From: Vibrio cidicii
GTDB taxonomy: Bacteria > Pseudomonadota > Gammaproteobacteria > Enterobacterales > Vibrionaceae
Assembly: GCF_009763805.1 (NCBI RefSeq)
Contig: NZ_CP046803.1
Coordinates: 806,001-870,000 of the forward strand
Direction: 5' to 3'
DNA length: 64,000 nt
Of this stretch, positions 30,894 to 40,627 are shown piece by piece. Within the stretch, counting starts at the first letter, position 1; every line of letters begins with the position of its first letter. Both the position numbers and the translations under genes were made by a program. Below the pieces are notes generated by a model. That model did not search any database. It had not been told where the DNA came from and saw only the letters and a program-made list of their open reading frames with translations.

Positions 30894-30924
30894 TACAATT
30901 TTTACAATTAAAACCAGTACAATT
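30894..30924. promoter_or_regulatory. Triplicated TACAATT in EamA/MocR intergenic region
   Basis: TACAATT occurs at 30894-30900, 30903-30909 and 30918-30924, in the same orientation, just before the MocR gene. MocR regulators commonly bind direct repeats in divergent promoter regions, so this is a candidate operator. The copies also resemble -10 elements. Confidence 0.45.
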
Positions 30925-30939
30925 TAAAGGGGGCGCAAG

Positions 30940-32331
30940 ATGAGCCGTTATCAAGAACTGGCACAGCAGTTTGTTAGCGACATTGAACAAGGCCGACGCA
31001 AACCCGGCAGCCGCCTACCGTCACTGCGCCAACTTGCCAAACAGCAAGCGGTGAGTCTGTCGACCGCTATCAGTTGTTATCAGGAGCTGGAATCCCAAGG
31101 GCGAATTCACGCCCGGCCGCAAGCGGGCTATTTTGTTTCAGCCAGTGTGGTTTCTCACGCCACCCCAGAATGGACGCAGTTTGTCAGCCAAATCTCTGCA
31201 GCGAAACCCAATCACCAGTTGCCTGTCGCCTTTAATGGGCCGCTTGGGGTTTCCAGCACGCACAGTGAAGCGGCGGATGTGATTGAACTGGAACGCAGTT
31301 TTCGTCGTGCGGTCAAGCGCATGGGGGACAGACTCAATCGCTATCCAGACAGCCGTGGCGAGCTTTCACTACGCACCGCGCTGAGCGATCACTTTACGCC
31401 GCTCGGTCTGCATTTTTCTCCTAACGAGGTTGTAGTGACATCAGGATGCATGTCGGCAATCAAAACCGCGTTGGAAGCTTGCACACAGCCGGGGGATGCC
31501 ATCGCCATCAGTTCCCCCTGTTTTAACGGCATTTTGCAGCTCCTTGGCGAGATGTCACGCAACATCGTCGAAATTCCCTCACTGGATGACGGAATTGATC
31601 TCGCTCAGTTGGAGAGCCATTTCCAGCAAGGCGTGGTCACCGCAGCGATCTTCTGCACCTCGCACATGAATCCGCAGGGCATCACTATGTCGGTCAAACA
31701 GAAACAGGCCTTGGCAAAGTTGGCCAACCAATACCAGATCCCAGTGATTGAAGACGACGTGTATCTGGAGTTGAGCCACGAAGAAACAACGCCGCTACCG
31801 GCAAAATGTTACGACACCGATGGCTATGTGCTGTGGTGCGGATCGGTGTCGAAAAGCCTCTCCCCCGGTTATCGGTTGGGGTGGTGCCTGCCCGGGCGCT
31901 ATCTTGAGACCTATCAACGCCGCTTTTCGGTCAGCAGCTACGGCGTAGCAACCCCCATGCAGCTTGCCGTCGCCGACTATATCGCCTCGGGGCACTACGC
32001 TCGTCAGGTCAAAAAGCGGCGGCAGAAATTGGCGCAGCTAAAGCGAGAATACCTTCAGTATCTCAGCGCCCATCTACCCGCTGAGGTGAAAATCAGCCAA
32101 CCGCAAGGCGGCATGGTTATCTGGCTTCAGATACCCGGCATTGATGCAGATGCCTTTGCGAAACAGGCACAAGAGCAGCGGTTAGATATACGTTTAGGGC
32201 AACTCTTCACCACGTTGGATTTGTATCAAGACTGTCTGCGCATCAACGCGGGCTATCCCTTGCAGGATGACGCCAAAGCGCAGCTCGACACCTTGATAAC
32301 ACTGATTCACCAGTGCCGGCAAAGCGTATAA
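30940..32331 (+). CDS. MocR-family regulator (GntR HTH fused to aminotransferase domain)
   Basis: A 463-residue MocR protein. N-terminal GntR winged HTH (SRLPSLRQLAKQQAVSLSTAISCYQELESQGRIHARPQAGYFV), then a fold-type I aminotransferase domain with GCMSAIKTALEA, IEDDVYLEL and the PLP lysine in GSVSKSLSPGYRLGW. It senses an amino acid or amine as an external aldimine. Probable target: the divergent EamA exporter. Confidence 0.92.
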   Translation: MSRYQELAQQFVSDIEQGRRKPGSRLPSLRQLAKQQAVSLSTAISCYQELESQGRIHARPQAGYFVSASVVSHATPEWTQFVSQISAAKPNHQLPVAFNGPLGVSSTHSEAADVIELERSFRRAVKRMGDRLNRYPDSRGELSLRTALSDHFTPLGLHFSPNEVVVTSGCMSAIKTALEACTQPGDAIAISSPCFNGILQLLGEMSRNIVEIPSLDDGIDLAQLESHFQQGVVTAAIFCTSHMNPQGITMSVKQKQALAKLANQYQIPVIEDDVYLELSHEETTPLPAKCYDTDGYVLWCGSVSKSLSPGYRLGWCLPGRYLETYQRRFSVSSYGVATPMQLAVADYIASGHYARQVKKRRQKLAQLKREYLQYLSAHLPAEVKISQPQGGMVIWLQIPGIDADAFAKQAQEQRLDIRLGQLFTTLDLYQDCLRINAGYPLQDDAKAQLDTLITLIHQCRQSV

Positions 32332-32421
32332 GCGCAGCTAATCATGGATTAATATCATGCGGTGTACTTCAGCCAAATCGCCGCGTAAGCTTGCGGCCAA
32401 GCTACTTTACAAGGAGTTGTT

Positions 32422-32817
32422 ATGAGCGCGATTACCGATTTAGACCTACTGCTAAAATCCATGTCACCCAAACTGCTCGACGGTGAGTACGTTTTCTGCT
32501 GCGTCGATGGCCCATTAGCCAACCATTTGCACCTAGAGCCGATAGCGACTTTTCGTGAGCAAGAAGGGCTGACCTTGGTTGTGCCACGCGACAAAGCCGA
32601 GCTTGGCGGCCTGACATTTGATGGCATCTTTCGCCTGATTACGTTAACGGTGCATTCCAGTTTGCAAGCGGTTGGCTTGACGGCGGCGTTTGCGAGCCAG
32701 CTCGCCAAACATGGCATCAGCGCCAATGTGATCGCCGGTTATTACCATGATCATATTTTTGTCCCACACGAGAAAGCGCACGCGGCGCTCCAAGCACTGG
32801 AATCATTGACAGAGTGA
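32422..32817 (+). CDS. ACT-domain-containing protein (COG3602 type)
   Basis: A 131-residue protein: an N-terminal half with DGEYVFCCVDGPL and LVVPRDKAELGGL, and an ACT-like second half (RLITLTVHSSLQAVGLTAAFASQLAKHGISANVIAGYYHDHIFVP). Small free-standing ACT proteins bind amino acids and act allosterically; the partner is unknown. AAGGAG lies 7 nt before ATG. A hairpin with a short T-run follows. Confidence 0.85.
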   Translation: MSAITDLDLLLKSMSPKLLDGEYVFCCVDGPLANHLHLEPIATFREQEGLTLVVPRDKAELGGLTFDGIFRLITLTVHSSLQAVGLTAAFASQLAKHGISANVIAGYYHDHIFVPHEKAHAALQALESLTE

Positions 32818-32823
32818 GACAAG

Positions 32824-32848
32824 CAGCCCTGTTGGGCTGCCATTTTGA
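32824..32848 (+). terminator. Terminator after ACT gene
   Basis: GCAGCCC/GGGCTGC stem with a TGTT loop followed by CATTTTG; it lies between the two convergent genes. Confidence 0.65.
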
Positions 32849-32850
32849 TA

Positions 32851-33858
32851 TTAGCGTTGAAAGCTCTCTTCTTTAAATTTCTCTTTAATCTCAAGAATTT
32901 TAGGCAGTTGCTCGATAAACAACCTCACCAGCTGCGGGTCAAAATGTTTGCCCGATTGCGCCTGAACAAACTCGATCGCCTCTTCAATCGGCCACGCTTT
33001 TTTGTAAGGTCGCTCGCTGGTTAAAGCATCAAACACATCCGTTATCGCCGCAATACGCCCTTCCAGTGGAATAGCTTCACCCGCCAATCCATTCGGGTAA
33101 CCTGAGCCGTCCCATTTTTCATGGTGAGTAATGGCGATACTGCGCGCCAGCGCCACCAACGCGGAGCGTGGCTCGGCTAAAATGCTCGCGCCAATTTCCG
33201 CGTGCTTTTTCATGTGGCTAAACTCTCGCTCATCCAACTTTCCGGGTTTAAGTAAGATATTGTCGGGAATAGCAATTTTTCCAATGTCATGCATGGTTGC
33301 CGCCATACGCAACTCGTCAGCACGTTCTTCATCGATGCCGGCCGCCATGGCAAGGATTTTCGAGTAGTGGCTCATGCGCTGCACGTGCATCCCTGTTTCG
33401 TTGTCCTTGTATTCAGCCGCGCGACCAAGACGTTGGATCAAATCAATTTGTACCTCACGTAAAGCGTCAATGTTGACCAGCGAAAGGTGAGTTTTCACGC
33501 GCGCACGCACAATCGCGGGCACAATCGGTTTGGTAATGTAATCGACCCCGCCAAGGGCAAAACCCGTTTCTTCATCAATGGAATCACGCAGCGCAGTGAC
33601 AAAAATGACCGGAATCGCTGCGGTTTTAGGGTTGGATTTCAGCCGCTGACATACGTCAAATCCGGTCATTTCCGGCATCATGATGTCGAGCAGAATCAGA
33701 TCGACTTTTTCTTGCTCCAGCAGCGCCAGCGCATCTTGTCCTGAGCGGGCAAACGACAAGCGGTAGTTTTCCTGCAACACCTGACGCATAACCTTAAGGT
33801 TTGCTGGCTCATCATCAACGATAAGGATGCGTGGTGTAGGTTTAGCAAGCAAAGACAT
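32851..33858 (-). CDS. Response regulator with HD-GYP c-di-GMP phosphodiesterase
   Basis: A 335-residue RpfG-like protein. The receiver domain (ILIVDDEPANLKVM, phospho-Asp in LILLDIMMPEM, Lys in DYITKPI) is followed by HD-GYP with MHDIGKIAIPDNIL and HHEKWDGSGYP, the full signature including GYP. It should hydrolyse c-di-GMP to pGpG or GMP when phosphorylated. It starts 9 bp after the MHYT hybrid kinase, which is the obvious cognate phosphodonor. Confidence 0.93.
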   Translation of the reverse strand: MSLLAKPTPRILIVDDEPANLKVMRQVLQENYRLSFARSGQDALALLEQEKVDLILLDIMMPEMTGFDVCQRLKSNPKTAAIPVIFVTALRDSIDEETGFALGGVDYITKPIVPAIVRARVKTHLSLVNIDALREVQIDLIQRLGRAAEYKDNETGMHVQRMSHYSKILAMAAGIDEERADELRMAATMHDIGKIAIPDNILLKPGKLDEREFSHMKKHAEIGASILAEPRSALVALARSIAITHHEKWDGSGYPNGLAGEAIPLEGRIAAITDVFDALTSERPYKKAWPIEEAIEFVQAQSGKHFDPQLVRLFIEQLPKILEIKEKFKEESFQR

Positions 33859-33867
33859 AACGTTTCC

Positions 33868-36800
33868 TTAAGATTGCAGAGCGTCAATCGCCGACTGAAT
33901 GAACCCAGCCGCCGCTTTAAAATCAAATTCGTCCATCGCGTTAAGCGCATCGACGATCATTTTTTTAATCTTATCTGGCGCCACTTGCGGTAACTGAGCA
34001 GCCAGATCATCACGCAGTTCACCCGCTCGGGTCGCTTTCAGCCATTGATTCAACAAAGCCAGTATCTCTTCTTCGCTGACATCAAGCGGTTGTGATTGGC
34101 TGACGTGACGAGTAGCACGCTGTTGCAGCATGTCGAGCTCGACCATCAACTGCGCCCAATATTGAGAGATCTCCGCCAGCGATTTTTCTGCTTGTGCAGG
34201 CCGATGACCATCGGCGGATTTTTCCAGTTGGGTAAAGGCGTAAAACAGTGGCATCAACGCCAAGTTGCCTGTGATCCCTTTCATCGCATGGGCACGCTCA
34301 GCCAGTTCATTCCAGTGATTTTTGTCGAGCAATTGCGCCAACTTGCTTGAAATATCACGGTTTTTCGCCACCAACTTGCCGAGCTCCTGCGCGTACAATT
34401 GCTCATCGCCCCACAACTTGATCGCTTTACCATAATGGATAACCTGATAGTCGGGCGAATTTGCCAACTCATCACCCTCGTTGAGCGATGCGTTGTACAC
34501 CTCTGGATCAAGCTTTAACACTCGGGCAATTTCTCGTGTTAGTTGGCCCATCTCCACTGGCTTGTTGGCAAAACCATCCATGCCCGCCTGTTTGGCTTCA
34601 AGGCGATCTTCCACTAATACGCTCGCCGTCAAGGCAACGATCGGTACCCGTGTTCTAGGTAAGGTTTCACTCAGACGGCGTATCTCGCGGCTGGCGGCCA
34701 AACCATCCAGATTGGGCATCTGAATATCCATCAGAATCACGTCAAGCTCTTGAGTTTGATACTGCTCGATCGCTTGCAAACCATCGCGAGCGATGAAGAT
34801 CGTATGCCCTTGACGTTCAAGCAAAATCTTCAACAAATTGACGTTTTGTTCAATGTCGTCACACACCAATATCCGCAATGGCGGCAGCATCACTACTTCC
34901 ATCACTCCGCCTGCCACACTCAGTTCACTGGCGGGTAGCGGTAAATCGAGATAAAAACAGCTGCCGACACCCACTTCGCTGTTGGCGTGGATCTCACCAC
35001 CCATCAGCTCCACCAACTGTTTGGAAATCGAGGTACCCAGCCCGGTACCACCAAAGCGGCGACTCATCGACGCATCGGCTTGAGTGAAAGGCTCAAAAAT
35101 TGCGCTTAGCCGATCCGCTTCAATGCCGATGCCAGTATCTTGCACACTAAAGCGCACCCAATCGGGTTTGGCACTTAGCGCCTCGACAAGCAACGAGACT
35201 TTGCCTTTTTCGGTAAATTTGATGCCATTGCCAACCAGATTCATCAGCACCTGCCGGATACGATCTTCCGCGCCGAACACCACATCCGGCAGTTGCGCAT
35301 CCAGCTGCAAATCCAGCTCTATCCCTTTACTTTTGGCGCTGAGCCACAGGGTGGAGATCACCGTATCGACGCAAGAAGAGAGCTTGAACGGGATGGGTTC
35401 TATCTCCAGTTTGTTTTTCTCTAGCTTGGCGCTGTCTAAAATGTCGTTGAGCAGATGCAGCAAAGAGCGCGACGACTGGCTGATGGTTTGCAAATGACGG
35501 CGGCTTTCACCGCAGATTTCCGAGTCGAGCAGAATATCGGTAAAACCAATAATCGCGTTCATCGGCGTGCGGATTTCATGGCTCATGTTCGCCAAGAACG
35601 AGGCTTTACTTTCCGCCGCTTGTTCGGCTCGTTGCCGCGCCTCGACCAGTTCTTCCTCCATCGCTTTGCGGCTGGAAATATCCACCGTCACACCATCGCT
35701 CCACAAAATTTGGCCGTTTTCGTCGCGCACGATCATGCCATTTTCCAACACCCATACGGTATGACCATCACGGTGAATGAGGCGATATTCCACCTCGTAG
35801 GTTTCGCGATCATCAAGAGAGGCGGCTATCGAGGAGCACACCTTATCTCTGTCTTCGGCAACGATACAATCGGCAAAACGTTGTTTGCCTGAGAGAAAAT
35901 CTTGCGCAGTGTAACCGCACAGATCCACGATGCCGTCGCTGAGGAAAATCGGTGTGCATTGGCTATCAAGCAGGCGACGAAACGACGCGCCGGGAATGTT
36001 TTGCATCAGCGATCTGAGGCGCGCTTCACTCTCGCGCAGCTTCTCTTCCATCGCTTTGCGCTCGGAAATATCGGCTACAAAACCAACAAACAGGGTTTCC
36101 CCACTTTCCAAATTGACCTGCCCGACACCTAAACGTACGGGAATGAGACCACCATCGCGATGTTTGGCCTCCACCTCGCGTGGGGCACCAATGATCTTGG
36201 CTTCACCGGTTTGCAAATAGCGCGCGAGATAGGAATCGTGCTGCGCTTGATTTGGGGCAGGCATCAGCATTGACACATTGCGCCCAATTAGCTCAGGCTC
36301 TTGCCAGCCAAAAATCTGACTCACGGCATCATTCACAGCCTGAATTTCGCCTTTGGCGTTAATCGTGATCACGCCATCGGTGGCGGTATCTAGGATCGCT
36401 TGCAGCCGCGCTTCTCCGGCGGTTTTCTCGCTAAGTAACTGGCGATAGCGCAACTGCGAGCTGACATTGACGGCCAACGTGGAGATAAGCAAAGTGAAAA
36501 TCGCCACCACCAGCGCCAATTGCTGGTTATCTTGCTCGGTGATGGTCGGCACCACGCATTGCACGTCTTGAATAAAACGCGCCGCCTCCATTCCTGTATA
36601 GTGCATGCCGGAAATCGCCCCGCCCATGATGACCGAGCCGACCAAGGTGACGTGCAACGAGCGCATTGTCGGAAATTTTTTCTTCAGCGTACTGCGAGTT
36701 GAGAGAGCAATAAACGCCAACCCCACCGCGACTAGAATCGACAAGGCAAACCAGTAAGGGTCGTAGCGCAAAATCACGTCCATGCGCATGGCGGCCATAC

Positions 36801-37218
36801 CGACGTAGTGCATCGTGCCAATCCCCGCGCCTACGATGATGCCATTGCGCAGCGTTACCGATAAGCTGGCCACTTCGGTACTTAACGAATGCAGCACAAT
36901 GTAGCTGGCGATCACCGCCGGCAAAAAAGAGAGCGCGGTGATCCACGGGTCGTAAGCCATCGGGTGCGACATTTCAAACGCCAGCATGCCGACAAAGTGC
37001 ATACTCCAAATCCCGCCCGCCATAATAAAAGCGCCGGAAGAGAGCGCCAACAAGCGGTATTTTTTAATCACAATATGCCGCGCTGCTGCCGCCAAACGCA
37101 GTGCAAAAAAGGAAGCCATGCAGGACAGAAAGACGGAAAGCAGCACCAAAGCGGGATCATAAGTGCCTGTGATGAGCGTGTGCGGGTCAACTTGGAAAAC
37201 GAAAAACTGCGCCAGCAT
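33868..37218 (-). CDS. MHYT-PAS-PAS hybrid sensor histidine kinase with REC and HPt
   Basis: A 1116-residue phosphorelay kinase. The N-terminus is an MHYT sensor of seven membrane helices with MHFVGM, MHYVGM and MHYTGM, proposed to bind copper and sense oxygen, CO or NO. Two PAS/PAC units follow, then HisKA (FLANMSHEIRTPMNAIIGF), HATPase, a receiver (DVILMDIQMPNLDG) and a C-terminal HPt domain (RAHAMKGITGNLAL). Its operon partner is the HD-GYP regulator, giving a complete gas- or redox-to-c-di-GMP relay. Confidence 0.92.
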   Translation of the reverse strand: MLAQFFVFQVDPHTLITGTYDPALVLLSVFLSCMASFFALRLAAAARHIVIKKYRLLALSSGAFIMAGGIWSMHFVGMLAFEMSHPMAYDPWITALSFLPAVIASYIVLHSLSTEVASLSVTLRNGIIVGAGIGTMHYVGMAAMRMDVILRYDPYWFALSILVAVGLAFIALSTRSTLKKKFPTMRSLHVTLVGSVIMGGAISGMHYTGMEAARFIQDVQCVVPTITEQDNQQLALVVAIFTLLISTLAVNVSSQLRYRQLLSEKTAGEARLQAILDTATDGVITINAKGEIQAVNDAVSQIFGWQEPELIGRNVSMLMPAPNQAQHDSYLARYLQTGEAKIIGAPREVEAKHRDGGLIPVRLGVGQVNLESGETLFVGFVADISERKAMEEKLRESEARLRSLMQNIPGASFRRLLDSQCTPIFLSDGIVDLCGYTAQDFLSGKQRFADCIVAEDRDKVCSSIAASLDDRETYEVEYRLIHRDGHTVWVLENGMIVRDENGQILWSDGVTVDISSRKAMEEELVEARQRAEQAAESKASFLANMSHEIRTPMNAIIGFTDILLDSEICGESRRHLQTISQSSRSLLHLLNDILDSAKLEKNKLEIEPIPFKLSSCVDTVISTLWLSAKSKGIELDLQLDAQLPDVVFGAEDRIRQVLMNLVGNGIKFTEKGKVSLLVEALSAKPDWVRFSVQDTGIGIEADRLSAIFEPFTQADASMSRRFGGTGLGTSISKQLVELMGGEIHANSEVGVGSCFYLDLPLPASELSVAGGVMEVVMLPPLRILVCDDIEQNVNLLKILLERQGHTIFIARDGLQAIEQYQTQELDVILMDIQMPNLDGLAASREIRRLSETLPRTRVPIVALTASVLVEDRLEAKQAGMDGFANKPVEMGQLTREIARVLKLDPEVYNASLNEGDELANSPDYQVIHYGKAIKLWGDEQLYAQELGKLVAKNRDISSKLAQLLDKNHWNELAERAHAMKGITGNLALMPLFYAFTQLEKSADGHRPAQAEKSLAEISQYWAQLMVELDMLQQRATRHVSQSQPLDVSEEEILALLNQWLKATRAGELRDDLAAQLPQVAPDKIKKMIVDALNAMDEFDFKAAAGFIQSAIDALQS

Positions 37219-37324
37219 GGAACAAACTCGATAGGGAACGATGTCTTGATGGTAGAGAATTGGTTACAAAAGCGCTACAAATTACTGTGGGATTGTTTAA
37301 AACACGCGTAACTTAAGCGAAACA

Positions 37325-37353
37325 CCCCCGGCTTTCACGCCGAAAACCGGGGG
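37325..37353 (-). terminator. Terminator of phytase-like gene
   Basis: CCCCCGG/CCGGGGG stem with a loop that contains a minor GGC/GCC pairing, followed on the minus strand by TGTTTCGC. It is 9 bp after the stop at 37362. Confidence 0.65.
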
Positions 37354-37361
37354 AAACAGCG

Positions 37362-39549
37362 CTAACGATCAAGAAAATCCAGTTTGAGTTTGAAGAACAA
37401 GGTTTCGCCGCTACTGTCATCTACGCCGTCGTTATCGGTCACCGCGTAGCCACGGCCTTGCGGGTCGATGGTGAAACCTTCAATTTTATCGACCACATAC
37501 CCATTGCCTGCCTTAAGTTCTGGCAAGAAATCATACGCCAGCTCTTTTTGCACCACAGGCAAGGTTTGCCCAAGCGCGACAGGCGAGATTTGCTTAAGCG
37601 AGACTTTGTACAAGCGTTTGATTTTGGCTGATTTGCCCAGTTGATTGTCGCGCTCCAACAGGTAGAGATTGCCTTGGAATGCGGTGATCTCCGACAAACC
37701 GACCCAACCTTTTTCTGTCTGTTCAAGCGGGTAGTGCACCGCGCGCCACGTATCCGACGGAATGTGGTATGCGAGCAATTTGACCCGATCACTTGGGTCA
37801 TCTTTCCACGGTCTTTGCACCGCAACCCACAAAGTATCATCGACTAACGTCACCCCTTCTGCGCCAAAGCGAGTTTCGTATTGCAATAACTCTTGTGGAA
37901 ATTCAACCGTTTGTTGGATTTCGCCTTTGGCGTTGACATGATAAAGCGCGTGCGGCACCTCTTTGGCGACGTTGCCTTCCGAGGCAAGCCAAAAGCCGCC
38001 TTTGCCATCGGTCGTAATACCTTCCAGATCCAGCTTTTTCGCCGCTTTGCCGTCGCGGGTGACCGTAAGAGCGCCCTTAATTACCGCAGGCGTTTTGCTT
38101 GCGTCGATAGTGAAAATCGTCGGCTGTGAAGAATAAAAGCTGTCATTCACTGCATACAATTTGCCGGGCGTTTTGCCGTCGCTAGCAAGGCCAGAAAGCG
38201 CCCCCCAACCAATCGGCGCGCCGCGTTTGTCATTCTCCGAGACGATTTGCGGATAGGTCGGCTCACCTGAACTCAGCTGATAAATCATCACATGAGAACG
38301 TGCACCGCCTTCAGCAATGAGATCGGCTTCGTTGGCGGTTGCCAGCAAATTACGCTGGGGAATGGCAACCGCCGATTCTGGCGCAATGCCCGAGGGCAGC
38401 AGTTGCATCCAGCGCGGATTCGCCCGATGATCTTGATACACGCCGACCGCCGAGCCTCGCTCCGACAAAACAAAAATGTACTGCTGACCGTTGAAAGTAG
38501 CGACTTCCAGCCCTTCCGGTTCTGCTCCTTTTTTGCCCGAACGTTTTTCTGGATAGTGCCCGGCACGCACGATCTGATGCTCAAATGACGCGCCACTTTC
38601 AAACAGCATCTCTCCTTGCTTACTGAAAATGGTAAAACCCCGTGCGCCGCCGTGATAGTCACCTTCATTGGCGATCACCAGACGTTCATTATCGAGCCAT
38701 TTCACCGCATCCGGTTCGCGCAAAACGCCTTTCTGCTCGCCAGTAAACAGCAGCACGCCATCTTTTTTCACATCAATCTGCTGCAAGTCCACACGACCTG
38801 CCGAGAAGTGATTGACCACTTTCGCACTGGCGGCATCGACAACCACAATGTGGTTGTTTTCCTGCAAAGTCAGCGCAATTTGATTGGCGGTATTGAATGC
38901 AACGAACTCCGGCTCAGGATCGTCGGGGGCGATCTGCGCCAATCCAGTCAAAGTCACGCGTCTGGCTGTGGAACAGTCTGCTTTGCCTTTTTGCGCTGCA
39001 ATGATCACCAGAAAACCCGCTGGTAACTGCGGCAGTTTCTCCGCCATTAAGGCTCTCATCGCGCTCGTTTTCTATCGCCACCGCGATGTAGCGACCATCT
39101 TTAGAGACGGCCACAGAGTCAGGTTGGCCGCCCAGTTCGCATTTATCGACAATTTTGCGCCCAGTCGCCGACACAATCGCCAGATATCCCGAAGGTTGGG
39201 TATAGCTTTTCGACGTGTTCACTGCCGCCAACACCCATTTATCATACGCGGCGACCGAGGTGGGTTCGCCATGCAGCGAGAGAAACCCGGCGGCTTGAGG
39301 CATATGGGGCTGCTTGATGTCAATAAAACCGATCCCGCCGAGCGGGCTGTCGGAATAAATCAGTGTATTGCCATCTTCTGTGGCGGTGATGATCTCTGCC
39401 GAAGTCGGCTTTTTGCTGTCCATACCATGGGGCACATTGTCAGCCACCGGGAAACTGGCGATACGTTTGAACGAGTCGGCGGAACTGGCAAAAGAAGAAC
39501 TGGCCAAGATGAGCGCCAGCGCACCCAGACGAAAATGGGAGATAAACAT
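37362..39549 (-). CDS. Exported two-propeller protein with phytase-like esterase domain, frameshifted
   Basis: About 728 residues when corrected. The signal peptide (cut near FASSA) is followed by an N-terminal WD/NHL-like propeller (DGNTLIYSDSPLGGIGFIDI, GQPDSVAVSKDGRYIAVAIENE, LDNERLVIANEGDYHGGARG). A C-terminal phytase-like/esterase-like domain has KLDLEGITTDGKGGFWLASEG and KIEGFTIDPQGRGYAVTDNDG. The predicted location is periplasmic or extracellular. A phosphate-ester role is plausible but unproven. The frame breaks at TTT 39036-39038 (coding GAAAC); GAAC gives DESLNGGELPQLPAGF. It is monocistronic. Confidence 0.8.
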
Positions 39550-39778
39550 TTGAAACTTCCTTATTGTTCACAGATCCGAACAAGCTAGTGACCGATTGTG
39601 ACAAAGCGATGAGAAACGGGTGTTACTTGTATGACATGCAGCGCCCGTCACAACTTGCGCCTTTGTGGATGGCCAAGGCGCGACTCTTCTCATGGATAAT
39701 TGTTCGATAAATTGACAGTCGGTATCGTCTGCGCCCATCATCAAGTCATGACGCAATGACGACAAAGGAGTCCCGCTG

Positions 39779-40552
39779 TTGAAGTCTGCCTTTTTTAAAC
39801 ACATTCAGTGGGGCCTATGCTTACTTGCTCTGTGCAGTTGGGGAGTCAAGGTTTACGCTACAGAAAAGCGTATCGAAAAAAGCAGCGCCAGCGCAGATAA
39901 CGTCATCCATATCGCTTCGGGCGAATGGCCCCCTTTTATCGGCAGTGATTTAAAAAATTATGGTTTTGTTGCCGAAATCATCTCAACCGCCTTCGCGGCT
40001 GAAGGCTATCAAGTTCAGTTCCATTTTCTCCCTTGGGCAAGAGCGTACGCCGAAACACAGAGGGGGCTTTACCATGCGACGGCGATTTGGATGCACAGTG
40101 TGGAGCGGGAGAACGATTTTTACTATAGCCAGCCGGTGAGCCAAGAAGAGTTTGTCTTTTTCTACCCCAGTGCAAAACCTTTTGAGTGGCAATCCCTTAG
40201 CGATCTGGCCCCGTACAAACTGGGTGGTGTGATTGCATACAGCTATGGGCAGGAGATGGATGCGCTGATTGAGAGTGGCGTTCTCTACATGGAACGTGAT
40301 GGCTTGGCGGCCAAAAACCTAGAAAAGTTAGCCAAAGGGCGCGTTGAAATTGTCCCCGAAGAGAAACACATAGGCTACTATCTGATTAATAAAGAGATCC
40401 CTCACTTAAGGCAGCGGATCACCCACCATCCGGTGCCTTTTCTCACCAACAGCAACTACTTACTCTTCCCGAAACAGCGCCAAGATAGCCCTGCCTTGCT
40501 CAGCATTTTTAATCGAAACCTCCCCAAGGCAATCTCGCCTCAGTTGGATTAA
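39779..40552 (+). CDS. Periplasmic solute-binding protein (SBP family 3-like)
   Basis: A 257-residue exported protein: a hydrophobic leader (HIQWGLCLLALCSWGVKVYA), then HIASGEWPPFIGSDLKNYGFVAEIISTAF and FHFLPWARAYAETQRG, typical of the transporter-less amino-acid-binding-like proteins common in Vibrio and Shewanella. The start is TTG 39779, 8 nt after AAGGAG; no ATG fits. No ABC permease is adjacent, so it may serve as a stand-alone sensor or binding protein. The ligand is unknown. Confidence 0.82.
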   Translation: MKSAFFKHIQWGLCLLALCSWGVKVYATEKRIEKSSASADNVIHIASGEWPPFIGSDLKNYGFVAEIISTAFAAEGYQVQFHFLPWARAYAETQRGLYHATAIWMHSVERENDFYYSQPVSQEEFVFFYPSAKPFEWQSLSDLAPYKLGGVIAYSYGQEMDALIESGVLYMERDGLAAKNLEKLAKGRVEIVPEEKHIGYYLINKEIPHLRQRITHHPVPFLTNSNYLLFPKQRQDSPALLSIFNRNLPKAISPQLD

Positions 40553-40627
40553 TCCCTTGGGACGCGCTGCGTACGTTTTTCACCGTTTCATACCGGAGAA
40601 GCGCCTTGCCTGCGCTTTCAAACAGCG

